From: Trichloromonas sp034002365
Lineage (GTDB): Bacteria; Desulfobacterota; Desulfuromonadia; Desulfuromonadales; Trichloromonadaceae
Direction of reading: 5' to 3'
Assembly (NCBI GenBank): GCA_034002365.1
Contig: JAVFAR010000002.1
Coordinates: 1-64,000, forward strand
Length of the DNA stretch: 64,000 nucleotides
Positions 19,260-28,082 of the stretch are shown piece by piece. A model generated the notes under the pieces. The model was not told the origin of the DNA and searched no databases. It saw only the letters and a program-made list of their open reading frames with translations. Position numbers and translations under genes: made by a program. How positions within the stretch are numbered: the stretch's first letter is position 1; each line of letters begins with the position of its first letter.

Positions 19260-22200
19260 GTGCCACGGGTCTTCGACAATATTGAAAAAAAATTGCTGCC
19301 TGCCTTGCAGGAAACCTTAAATCTTGCTGATCATGCGGATTTTTGCGTCGGCTATTTCAATTTAAGAGGATGGAAGCAACTCGACTCCTATGTTGAGAAG
19401 TGGAATGGGGGTGCAGGCAACTGCTGCCGTCTGCTTGTCGGCATGCAGCGCCCGCCGCAGGACGAACTGCGAGACCTGTTTGCTCTGGTTAAGCAGGACA
19501 CTGGCATCGATAATCAAACGGCTCTCCGTCTCAAAAAGAAGTTGGCAGAAGATTTTCGGGAACAGTTGACCAAGGGTGTCCCGACCAACGAGGATGAGAC
19601 CGGATTGCGCCGCCTTGCAGCGCAAATCAAGGCAGAAAAAGTTGTGCTCAAACTCTTTCTGCGCCACTCTCTCCATGCAAAACTTTACCTCCTGTTCCGT
19701 CATGATCCCATCAATCCGATCATCGGCTATCTTGGCAGCAGCAACCTCACCTTCCCCGGACTTTCAGGTCAAGGGGAGTTGAATATTGACGTTCTTGACC
19801 ATGACGCCACGCTGAAGTTGGCAAAGTGGTTCGAGGACCGCTGGAAAGACCGCTGGTGTCTGGATATTTCCGACGAACTGGTCCAGATCATCGAGGAGAG
19901 CTGGGCAAGAGAAGAAACCATCCCTCCTTGCCACATCTACCTGAAAATGGCCTATCACCTGGCCCATGAGGCCCGTGAAGGCCTCCTTCAATTCCGCATT
20001 CCCCGTGATTTCGGCAAGAAGCTTTTCGAATTCCAGGCGGCGGCAGTGAAGATTGCCGCCCATCATCTGAACAAACGGGGAGGAGTGCTTATCGGCGATG
20101 TGGTCGGCCTGGGCAAGACCCTCATGGCGACGGCGCTGGTGCGGATCTTTGAAGATGATCATGGCCTGGAAACGCTGATTATCTGCCCCAAGAACCTCGT
20201 GCCGATGTGGGAGGACTATCGGGACCAGTACCGCATGCGGGCCAAGATCCTCTCCATCAGCCAGGCGACCCGGGATCTGCCGAATTTGCGCCGTTACCGG
20301 TTGGTGCTGATAGATGAAAGCCATAACCTGCGCAATCGCGAAGGGAAGCGCTATCGGGCCATTCAGGAATACATCCAGGAGAACGAAAGCAAGTGCATCC
20401 TCCTCTCCGCCACGCCGTACAACAAGACCTACCTCGACCTTTCCAACCAGCTGCGGCTCTTCGTGCCGGAAGACAAAGATCTTGGCATCCGCCCGGAACG
20501 CCTTATCCGGGAACTGGGGCAGGATGAATTCGTTCGGCGGCATCAATGCCCGATACGGTCTCTTGCCGCTTTTGAGAAGAGTGAATTCACCGACGACTGG
20601 CGCGAGTTGATGCGCCTCTACATGGTGCGCCGCACCAGAAGTTTCATTCAGAACAACTACGCCGATACCGACTCTGAATCTGGTCGCCGCTTTCTTACGT
20701 TTGAAGATGGCAGCCGGTCGTACTTTCCTGCCCGTCAGCCATGCACGGTCAAGTTCACCCTTGATGACAGGGACACCTCCGATCAGTACGCACGCCTTTT
20801 TGCCCCGGATGTGGTTGACACCATAAACCTTCTTTGTCTGCCCCGCTATGGGCTGGGCAACTATGTTGCCGCATCGCCACACGACCCGCCCGCTCCCCAC
20901 GAGGCAAAGCAGCTGCAGGATCTGTCTCGTGCCGGCAAGCGTTTGATGGGATTCTGCCGCACCAACCTGTTCAAGCGTCTTGAAAGCAGCGGCCAGGCGT
21001 TCATTCAATCCATCGAACGGCATATTCTGAGAAATTTCGTATTTCTCCACGCCATTGAACACGGTCAGCCGCTCCCCATCGGTACGCTCGATGCCGGTTC
21101 TCTCGATACGGCAATGTATGATGAAGATGCCGATGATGCCTGCGCGACCGGCGACCTGTTCGATGAGGAGAACGGCGAGGAGTGTACGATACGGCGCCCC
21201 GTCGGCCCCCGAACAGAAGAAGAGTTCCGGCAGCGGGCAGCTGAAATATATGGAGAATACGCAACCCATTACAAAAAACGTTTCAAGTGGCTGCGTCCCA
21301 GCCTGTTTGTCAAATCACTCGCCAAAGACTTGGCCAGCGATGCAACCGCCCTCTTGCTGGTCCTGCACAAGTGCGGAGAGTGGGATGCCGCCAGGGACGC
21401 CAAGCTTAATGCCCTGCTGGAGCTTCTCACCCAACGGCATCCGGACGAGAAGGTGCTCATATTCACCCAGTTTGCCGACACCGTTCGCTATCTGGAAACA
21501 CAACTGAAGGGCCTGGGGGTAACCCAATTGGCAGGCGCCACCGGCGGCACGGCCGACCCGACGCTTCTGTCATGGCGCTTCAGTCCCGTAAGCAACAACA
21601 AGCGGGACAAGGTTGCCCGCGGCGAAGAGTTGCGTATCCTGATCGCAACCGATGTGTTGAGCGAGGGGCAGAACCTTCAGGACAGTTCCGTCATCGTTAA
21701 TTATGATCTTCCCTGGGCAATCATCAGGCTGATCCAGCGGGCCGGCCGTGTCGATCGTATCGGACAGCAGGCGGAAACGATTCTCTGCTATTCATTCCTT
21801 CCCGCCGACGGCGTGGAGCGGATCATCAGGCTGCGGGCACGGGTGCGGCAGCGGCTGCAGGAAAACGCCGAAGTGGTCGGTACGGACGAAGCATTCTTTG
21901 AGGGTGACGGCGACGGTCAGGCCGTCATCGATCTCTACCACGAAAAATCCGGCATACTCGATGGCGATGCGGATACGGAGGTCGATCTGGCGTCCTATGC
22001 CTGGCAGATATGGAAAAACGCCATCAAGAATGATCCCGGTTTGCAGAAAGTTATCCCTGAGTTGCCGCCGGTGGTTTACTCAACCCGTTCCACTGAAACG
22101 GGCCATGAAGGAGTGCTTGTCTATCTCCGCACTGCCGAAGGGAACGATTCCCTGGCCTGGATCGACAGCCAGGGAAATAGCGTCACCGAATCCCAGTACG

Positions 22201-22697
22201 CCATTCTGCGGGCAGCGGAATGCGAACCCGATACCCCGGCGCTGCCGCGTCAGGAACAACATCATGAGCTGGTTCATAAGGGGGTGGAGCAGATCGTCGC
22301 CGAAGAGAAGAACATCGGCGGCCAACTCGGTCGACCGTCCGGTGCCCGCTTCCGTACCTATGAGCGCTTGAAGCGGTATGCCGAAGAGGTCAAGGGGACG
22401 CTGTTCGATTCTCCGGCGCTCCTCAAGACAATTGATGAAATCTACCGTTACCCCTTGCGCCAGACTTCGACCGATACGCTCAATCGGCAGTTGCGTAGCG
22501 GCATTTCCGATCAATCACTGGCCGAACTGGTCATGGCGCTGCGGGAAGAAGATCGGCTGTGCCTCATCCACGAAGAAGAGCAGAACTTTGAACCGCGTAT
22601 TATCTGTTCCATGGGGCTTGTAACCCCCCTAGCCCCCCTTATCAGGGGGGGACTTGAAAACTCCTCCCCTGACAAGGGGAGGTCGGGAGGGGTTTGA
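19260..22697 (+). CDS. PLD-like nuclease domain fused to SNF2-family helicase (defence-like)
   Basis: 1145 residues from GTG 19260 with GGAGGGG just upstream. Residues about 1-200 are a phospholipase-D-like domain with HAKLYLL (HxK, His near 138) and GSSNLTFPG. Residues about 260-560 are the first SF2 lobe: GDVVGLGKT (Walker A, about 280-288), LIDESHN (DEAH-type box, about 350), LLSATPYN (about 382). About 720-870 are the second lobe: LIFTQFADT, TDVLSEGQNLQ, QRAGRVDRIGQ. Only one HxK is evident, so the PLD domain may dimerise. The last roughly 25 residues derive from a palindromic repeat. It overlaps the methyltransferase gene by one base. A role in DNA restriction is inferred. Confidence 0.85.
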   Translation: MPRVFDNIEKKLLPALQETLNLADHADFCVGYFNLRGWKQLDSYVEKWNGGAGNCCRLLVGMQRPPQDELRDLFALVKQDTGIDNQTALRLKKKLAEDFREQLTKGVPTNEDETGLRRLAAQIKAEKVVLKLFLRHSLHAKLYLLFRHDPINPIIGYLGSSNLTFPGLSGQGELNIDVLDHDATLKLAKWFEDRWKDRWCLDISDELVQIIEESWAREETIPPCHIYLKMAYHLAHEAREGLLQFRIPRDFGKKLFEFQAAAVKIAAHHLNKRGGVLIGDVVGLGKTLMATALVRIFEDDHGLETLIICPKNLVPMWEDYRDQYRMRAKILSISQATRDLPNLRRYRLVLIDESHNLRNREGKRYRAIQEYIQENESKCILLSATPYNKTYLDLSNQLRLFVPEDKDLGIRPERLIRELGQDEFVRRHQCPIRSLAAFEKSEFTDDWRELMRLYMVRRTRSFIQNNYADTDSESGRRFLTFEDGSRSYFPARQPCTVKFTLDDRDTSDQYARLFAPDVVDTINLLCLPRYGLGNYVAASPHDPPAPHEAKQLQDLSRAGKRLMGFCRTNLFKRLESSGQAFIQSIERHILRNFVFLHAIEHGQPLPIGTLDAGSLDTAMYDEDADDACATGDLFDEENGEECTIRRPVGPRTEEEFRQRAAEIYGEYATHYKKRFKWLRPSLFVKSLAKDLASDATALLLVLHKCGEWDAARDAKLNALLELLTQRHPDEKVLIFTQFADTVRYLETQLKGLGVTQLAGATGGTADPTLLSWRFSPVSNNKRDKVARGEELRILIATDVLSEGQNLQDSSVIVNYDLPWAIIRLIQRAGRVDRIGQQAETILCYSFLPADGVERIIRLRARVRQRLQENAEVVGTDEAFFEGDGDGQAVIDLYHEKSGILDGDADTEVDLASYAWQIWKNAIKNDPGLQKVIPELPPVVYSTRSTETGHEGVLVYLRTAEGNDSLAWIDSQGNSVTESQYAILRAAECEPDTPALPRQEQHHELVHKGVEQIVAEEKNIGGQLGRPSGARFRTYERLKRYAEEVKGTLFDSPALLKTIDEIYRYPLRQTSTDTLNRQLRSGISDQSLAELVMALREEDRLCLIHEEEQNFEPRIICSMGLVTPLAPLIRGGLENSSPDKGRSGGV
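22620..22695. repeat. Palindromic C/G-rich repeat forming the 3' end of the helicase gene
   Basis: Two nested inverted repeats: CCCCCC-TTATCA-GGGGGG in the first half and CTCCCC-TGACAA-GGGGAG in the second, bounded by AACCCCCCTAG and its partial complement GGAGGGGTTT. The pattern is that of a dispersed repeat often seen between genes in bacteria. Here it lies inside the coding frame and supplies the final residues (TPLAPLIRGGL and onward) plus the stop of the helicase, ending one base before the methyltransferase ATG. Confidence 0.75.
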
Positions 22698-25600
22698 TGT
22701 CCGTTCTCAATGTAGAAAAAACCCGTGACCTGTTGCAGCGCTTTGATTTCAAGGCGTTGTTTATAGAAGAGTTGGGGTGGTCGCAACCAACCGGCAAGCA
22801 GGCAGCTAACTTCTCCCATGACGGCGTAAGCTATGAACGGCTCCAGATTGCCCAGCTCTCCGGAGTCGTCGTCTTTGAGATTCAAGCAACAGATGGCAGT
22901 ATGCCCGATGCCAAGGCCCGCGCTGCTCTGCACAAGGAGATATCCCAGCATCATCACGAAAACCTGCTCATTTTTATCGATCAGAAACGCACCCAAAGCC
23001 TCTGGTACTGGGTAAAACGTGAAGGGACCAAGACCTTCCCCCGTGAGCACCTGTATGTGCAAGGCCAGCCGGGTGATCTGTTTCTCAGCAAGCTGGGCGC
23101 CATGGTGGTGGATATCTCGGAGCTGGATGCAACCGGCACGCTGCCGGTGACCGAGGTTGCCACCCGCCTGAAGAAGGCGCTGGATATCGAGCGGGTTACC
23201 AAGAAATTCTTCCGCGATTTTGATAAAGAACGGCTTGATTTCCTCAATCTGATTGACGGGGTTCAGGATGACCGTTTGCGCCGCTGGTACGCTTCCGTCC
23301 TCCTCAATCGCCTGATGTTCATCTGCTTCCTCCAGAAAAAAGGCTTTCTGGATGGCGGCAACCAGAACTACCTGCACGAGAAGCTGGCCGCAAGCAAGGC
23401 GACATCGGGCGAAGACACGTTTTTCTCCGTCTTCCTCAAAGCCCTCTTCTTTGAAGGTTTCGCCAAACCGGAACACGAGCGGAGCCCGGAGGCCAGGAAG
23501 CTGCTCGGCTCCATCAAATACCTGAACGGCGGGCTGTTCCTGCCCCATACTATTGAGCAGACAAATCCCGGCATCCGCATTCCGGACATCGCCTTTGCCA
23601 ATCTCTTCGAGCTGTTCCAGCGCTATTCCTGGAACCTGAACGACACGCCGGGGGGCAAGGACGACGAGATCAACCCAGACGTTCTCGGCTACATCTTCGA
23701 GAAGTACATCAACCAGAAGGCGTTCGGCGCCTACTACACCCGCCCGGAGATCACCGAATATCTCTGCGAACGGACCATCTACAAGCTGATTCTCGACAAG
23801 GTCAACACCCCCGGCATCCCTGGCGTGCTGGCGGCGCGCCGGTTTGATTCCATTGCCGAGTTGCTGCTGCACCTTGATGCCGACCTCTGCCGTGAACTGT
23901 TGCTCAAGGTCCTGCCTTCCTTGAGCCTGCTCGATCCGGCCTGCGGGTCCGGCGCATTTCTGGTTGCGGCCATGAAGACCCTCATCAACCTCTACTCGGC
24001 GATCATCGGCAGGATCAAGTTCCTCAATGACCGCAACCTTACCGAGTGGCTGAAAAAGGTCGAGTCCGAGCACAAGTCCATCGCCTATTTCATCAAGAAA
24101 AGCATCATCACCGACAATCTCTTCGGCGTGGACATCATGGAAGAGGCCACGGAAATCGCCAAGCTGCGGCTCTTTTTGGCACTGGTTGCGGCGGCGCAGC
24201 ATGTGGATGAACTGGAGCCGCTGCCGAATATCGACTTCAATATCCTGGCGGGCAACTCCCTGATCGGCCTGGTCCATGTCGATCCGGCCAAGTTTGATGC
24301 GATCACCGCCACGCCGGCCAATAGCTCCTCAACCAAAAAGCAGGATCGGGGCATGGTTGCGGAAGCGCCGGCGCTGGATTTTGGCTCGTTCAGTACCACC
24401 GAGCGGAAGGATTTTGCCAAGGAGTACCGGAACCAGCGGACTGCGGAAACCTTCAGTCACCTGCTGGCGGAAAAGAATCGTCTGATCGACCTGTTTCGGC
24501 ACACCGCCGGTTATACCGATGATCTCCGCGCTCTGCGAGACTCTATAGAAGAGAAGAAAAAAGAGGCTATTGCCACCCTCAACAAAATTCTTCTGGAAGA
24601 GTTCAACACGCTGGGAATCAAGTTCGAGGAAGCCACCTGGGATGCGGCCAAAAACAAGGAAGGGAAGCCGAATAAGCGCGCCCTGACCATCAAGGACATC
24701 GAGGCGCTGCACCCGTTCCACTGGGGCTACGAATTCGACGAGATTCTCAACAAGCGGGGCGGGTTCGACGCCATCATCACCAATCCGCCGTGGGAGATCT
24801 TCAAGCCGCAGGCCAAGGAGTTCTTTGCCGAACATTCCGAACTGGTCACCAAGAAGACCATGACCATAGAGGAATTCGAGAAGGAACAGACGAAGTTGAT
24901 GAAGGATGCCGACATCCGCGCAGCGTGGATCGAGTACCAGAGCCGCTTTCCCCATGTCAGCCTCTACTATCGCGGCTCAAGGCAGTACAAGAACCAGATT
25001 TCCATCGTCAACGGCAAGAAGGCCGGTTCGGACATCAACCTCTACAAGCTGTTCACCGAACAGTGCTTCAATCTGCTGCGTCAAGGGGGCGAGTGCGGCA
25101 TCGTCATCCCCAGCGGCATCTATACCGACCTCGGTACCAAGCAGCTGCGCGAGATGCTCTTTGCCGAGACCGAAATCACCGGGCTCTTCTGTTTCGAGAA
25201 TCGCAAGGAGGTTTTCGAAGGGGTCCACCGCAGCTTCAAGTTCGTGGTGCTGACCTTTGCCAAGGGGGGCGGCACCGCCAGCTTCCCCACCGCCTTCATG
25301 CGCCATGACGTGATGGAGCTGGCGCGGTTTCCGAAGGAAGGGGCGTTGGAGATTCCCGTGGAGTTGATCAAACGCCTCTCACCCGATTCGCTGTCGGTGA
25401 TGGAATTCAAGAACGACCTGGATGTGCGGATTGCGAAGAAGATGCTGAAGTTTCCGCTGCTGGGAGAGAGAATTGAAGGGGTGTGGAATGTTGGCTTTAC
25501 AGCTGAATTTCACATGACCAATGACAGTCACCTGTTTAAGACTGAACCTGGCAAAGGTCGCTTACCTTTATATGAAGGGAAAATTATCTGGCACTTTGAT

Positions 25601-26260
25601 AATCACTTCAGAGAACACCGCTATTGGGTGGACGAAAAGGCGGGTAGGGCGGAATTTCTTGGCCGTTCTCCAGACAAAGGGCAGAAATTAGATTATCAGT
25701 CATATCGGTTAGGTTTCAGAGATATTGCAGCGAATACAAACGAAAGAACAATGGTTTCTACAATAATTCCTCCAGCATTTCATGGAAATAAGCTTCCTAC
25801 GCTAAAGGTTTATGAAGAAGGGAATCGCGTTGTTAGAGATAAAGAGCAAATCTTCCTTTGTGCTATTTGGAACAGTTTTGTCATAGATGCAATATTGCGA
25901 ATGAAGGTGACAACTACACTGAATTTTTTCTACATCTACCAACTCCCCGTTCCCCGCCTGACCGAAAAAGATCCCGCCTTCCGCCCCATCGTCGAGCGGG
26001 CCGCCCGCCTGATCTGCACCACGCCGGAGTTCGACGACCTGGCCAGGGAGGCCGGCATCGGCAGCCACAAGAAGGGCGTTACCGACCCGGTCGAACGAGC
26101 CCGCCTGCGGGCCGAGCTGGACGGCCTTATCGCCCATCTTTACGGCTTGACGGAAGAAGAATTTGCCTACATCCTGACGACATTTCCGCTGGTAGCCGAT
26201 CCGGTGAAGATTGCCGCCCAGAACGCCTACCGCGATGTCGAGAGAGGGTTGATCAAATGA
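22697..26260 (+). CDS. Eco57I/PglX-like adenine-specific DNA methyltransferase, large form
   Basis: 1187 residues from ATG 22697. SAM-binding motif I is LLDPACGSGAFLVAAM (about residues 410-425) and catalytic motif IV is TNPPWEIF (about 694-702), which defines an N6-adenine methylase. YYTRPEITEYL near 350 matches the type IIG/BREX-like group. The long N-terminal region (1-340) shows no nuclease motif I can point to. About residues 931-1083 are likely the target-recognition domain and are encoded by visibly AT-richer DNA. It overlaps the helicase stop (TGATG) and the ATPase start (ATGA). It probably marks self DNA for the PLD-helicase. Confidence 0.88.
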   Translation: MSVLNVEKTRDLLQRFDFKALFIEELGWSQPTGKQAANFSHDGVSYERLQIAQLSGVVVFEIQATDGSMPDAKARAALHKEISQHHHENLLIFIDQKRTQSLWYWVKREGTKTFPREHLYVQGQPGDLFLSKLGAMVVDISELDATGTLPVTEVATRLKKALDIERVTKKFFRDFDKERLDFLNLIDGVQDDRLRRWYASVLLNRLMFICFLQKKGFLDGGNQNYLHEKLAASKATSGEDTFFSVFLKALFFEGFAKPEHERSPEARKLLGSIKYLNGGLFLPHTIEQTNPGIRIPDIAFANLFELFQRYSWNLNDTPGGKDDEINPDVLGYIFEKYINQKAFGAYYTRPEITEYLCERTIYKLILDKVNTPGIPGVLAARRFDSIAELLLHLDADLCRELLLKVLPSLSLLDPACGSGAFLVAAMKTLINLYSAIIGRIKFLNDRNLTEWLKKVESEHKSIAYFIKKSIITDNLFGVDIMEEATEIAKLRLFLALVAAAQHVDELEPLPNIDFNILAGNSLIGLVHVDPAKFDAITATPANSSSTKKQDRGMVAEAPALDFGSFSTTERKDFAKEYRNQRTAETFSHLLAEKNRLIDLFRHTAGYTDDLRALRDSIEEKKKEAIATLNKILLEEFNTLGIKFEEATWDAAKNKEGKPNKRALTIKDIEALHPFHWGYEFDEILNKRGGFDAIITNPPWEIFKPQAKEFFAEHSELVTKKTMTIEEFEKEQTKLMKDADIRAAWIEYQSRFPHVSLYYRGSRQYKNQISIVNGKKAGSDINLYKLFTEQCFNLLRQGGECGIVIPSGIYTDLGTKQLREMLFAETEITGLFCFENRKEVFEGVHRSFKFVVLTFAKGGGTASFPTAFMRHDVMELARFPKEGALEIPVELIKRLSPDSLSVMEFKNDLDVRIAKKMLKFPLLGERIEGVWNVGFTAEFHMTNDSHLFKTEPGKGRLPLYEGKIIWHFDNHFREHRYWVDEKAGRAEFLGRSPDKGQKLDYQSYRLGFRDIAANTNERTMVSTIIPPAFHGNKLPTLKVYEEGNRVVRDKEQIFLCAIWNSFVIDAILRMKVTTTLNFFYIYQLPVPRLTEKDPAFRPIVERAARLICTTPEFDDLAREAGIGSHKKGVTDPVERARLRAELDGLIAHLYGLTEEEFAYILTTFPLVADPVKIAAQNAYRDVERGLIK

Positions 26261-27390
26261 AACCAAGCATGCGTCTGCAAAGCGTCCGCCTGCGCAACTT
26301 CAAGGCCATCGTCGACAGCAAGACGGTCAAACTCGGCCCGCTGACCGCCTTCATCGGCAACAACGGTGCCGGCAAGTCGAGCCTGATCGAAGGACTCGAA
26401 ACCTACCAGAGCATCGTCCGCGACGGGCTCGATACCGCCATGCAGCGCTGGCTGGGGATCGAGCACGCGCGCCACAAAGGGCAGGAGGCGAAGGAGAGGG
26501 CAGGGAAACTGGTCAATCCGATCGGCTTCGAAGTGTCCATCGGAGAGAGTCCGCGCAAGGTGCGCAAAATCGAGATGGAGGCGAACAACGATCCGGCGGC
26601 CAACCGGATGTCCATCGGCAAGGAGATGATCAGCCCCGTTGACGCCTTTTTCGAACGCAATTTCAAGGAAATTGCCCAGACCTACGGTCCCGGTCGCTCG
26701 ATCCTCTCCGCCCCACTGGCGGAATTTGAGGACTTGTCCCGGCATATTTTCGATTGGCAATTTCTGGCCCTGAGTCCCGAGCGCATGGGCATGCCTGTCC
26801 CGCAGCAGCGGACCGGCGGTGGCGTGCGTCTGGCGCGGGATGGTTCGAACGTCGCCGACTTTCTTCTCGACCTGCGCCGTATTGATCAGATTGCCTACGA
26901 CGGCATCGTCGAAACGATGGCTTTTGTCCTCCCTTATGCTCGCGACATTCAGCCGTCCGTCACCTCGGAAATCGAACGCAAGGCCTGGCTGCAACTGACC
27001 GAAGCCGACTTCAAAGTGCCCGGCTGGATGCTCTCCACCGGCACCTTGCGGCTGCTGGCCCTGCTGGCGCTGCTTCGTCACCCCAGCCCGCCGCCGCTGA
27101 TCGTGGTGGAAGAGATAGAAAACGGCCTCGATCCACGCAGCATCCATCTGATTGTCGAGGAGATTCGTAATGCCGTTCTCGACGGCACCACCCAGGTGAT
27201 TCTGACCACCCATTCTCCCTATCTTCTCGACCTGCTCACCCTCGAACATCTGGTGTTGGTCGAGCGTGACGATAAGGGGCAGCCGATCTTTCTGCGCCCA
27301 GCCGACGATAAGAACCTGCAACGCTGGGCGACCGAATTCGCGCCGGGCAAGCTGTACACCATGGGGAATCTGGCGGGAGGGGGGAAATGA
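26257..27390 (+). CDS. ABC/SMC-type AAA ATPase (AAA_21-like)
   Basis: 377 residues from ATG 26257, which overlaps the methyltransferase stop in ATGA; the longer frame from 25858 is spurious. It begins MKPSMRLQSVRLRNFKAI, then Walker A FIGNNGAGKSSLIEGLE (about 27-43). Walker B is LIVVEEIENGLDP (about 282-294), followed by the TTHSPYLLDLL switch His. The short insert between them is helical. This architecture is that of RecF/OLD-like ATPases found in phage-defence pairs, where the ATPase holds a TOPRIM or HNH nuclease. The next gene is a DUF4276 protein, the expected type of partner. Confidence 0.85.
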   Translation: MKPSMRLQSVRLRNFKAIVDSKTVKLGPLTAFIGNNGAGKSSLIEGLETYQSIVRDGLDTAMQRWLGIEHARHKGQEAKERAGKLVNPIGFEVSIGESPRKVRKIEMEANNDPAANRMSIGKEMISPVDAFFERNFKEIAQTYGPGRSILSAPLAEFEDLSRHIFDWQFLALSPERMGMPVPQQRTGGGVRLARDGSNVADFLLDLRRIDQIAYDGIVETMAFVLPYARDIQPSVTSEIERKAWLQLTEADFKVPGWMLSTGTLRLLALLALLRHPSPPPLIVVEEIENGLDPRSIHLIVEEIRNAVLDGTTQVILTTHSPYLLDLLTLEHLVLVERDDKGQPIFLRPADDKNLQRWATEFAPGKLYTMGNLAGGGK

Positions 27391-27986
27391 GCAAGGTCGG
27401 ATTTATCTTTGAATGCGGTCCGCAGGGTGCGGACAAGCAGGTCTGTGAATACCTGGCCAAACAGATTCGCGCAGGCATTGTCCCGGTGTCGCGGACCCTC
27501 GGCAACAAACCCAATCTTCTGCGCGATGCCGGCAAGGTTGCTGCCGAACTGTTGGCTGACGGCTGTGAGCGGGTGCTGATCGTCTGGGATTTACGTCCCG
27601 CTTGGCCCGACAAAAAGGATAGGCCTTGTCGTAAGACGGAGCGGGAGGCGATTCTCGCTGTCGTTGCCAAAGCCGGGCTCGACGGTCGGCCGGTCTATCT
27701 GGTTTGTATCGAGCAGGAACTGGAAAGCTGGCTACTGGCGGACGAGACGAAGATTTCATCCCATCTTTCAACTGCTGCCCACGCCTATTCGGCAAAAAAG
27801 ACCAGACACCCAGACCGGGTACCCAATCCAAAATCAGTGATGATGAATCACTTCCATGAAGCGCGGCGCGGGCGTTACGATGATCGTATCCACGCGATCA
27901 AGGTCATTGCAGCGGGTGAAATCAACTTGGGAAAACTTGAACGATCCGTTAGTTTTGCTCGATTTGTAGAAAAATTAAGCTGTTAG
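27387..27986 (+). CDS. DUF4276-family (TOPRIM-like) protein, probable effector of the ATPase
   Basis: 199 residues; its ATG overlaps the ATPase stop (ATGA at 27387-27390). The N-terminus VGFIFECGPQGADKQVCEYLAK has the acidic residue and layout of a TOPRIM first strand. VLIVWDLRPAWPDKK occupies the place of the DxD loop, though the second acidic residue is not obvious. CIEQELESWLLAD is the conserved DUF4276 segment. DUF4276 proteins are regularly encoded next to AAA ATPases, comparable to AriA/AriB of PARIS and to OLD nucleases. A nuclease or toxin role is inferred. It is last gene of the four-gene island. Confidence 0.75.
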   Translation: MSKVGFIFECGPQGADKQVCEYLAKQIRAGIVPVSRTLGNKPNLLRDAGKVAAELLADGCERVLIVWDLRPAWPDKKDRPCRKTEREAILAVVAKAGLDGRPVYLVCIEQELESWLLADETKISSHLSTAAHAYSAKKTRHPDRVPNPKSVMMNHFHEARRGRYDDRIHAIKVIAAGEINLGKLERSVSFARFVEKLSC

Positions 27987-28082
27987 CATTCAGGCGGGCC
28001 ATTGCGCAATAATGCCCCTTTATGATTGAGAAGTTGAAAAAGCTTACCGTCTGATCGAGCTCTTTGAACGGAAATTGATTCC

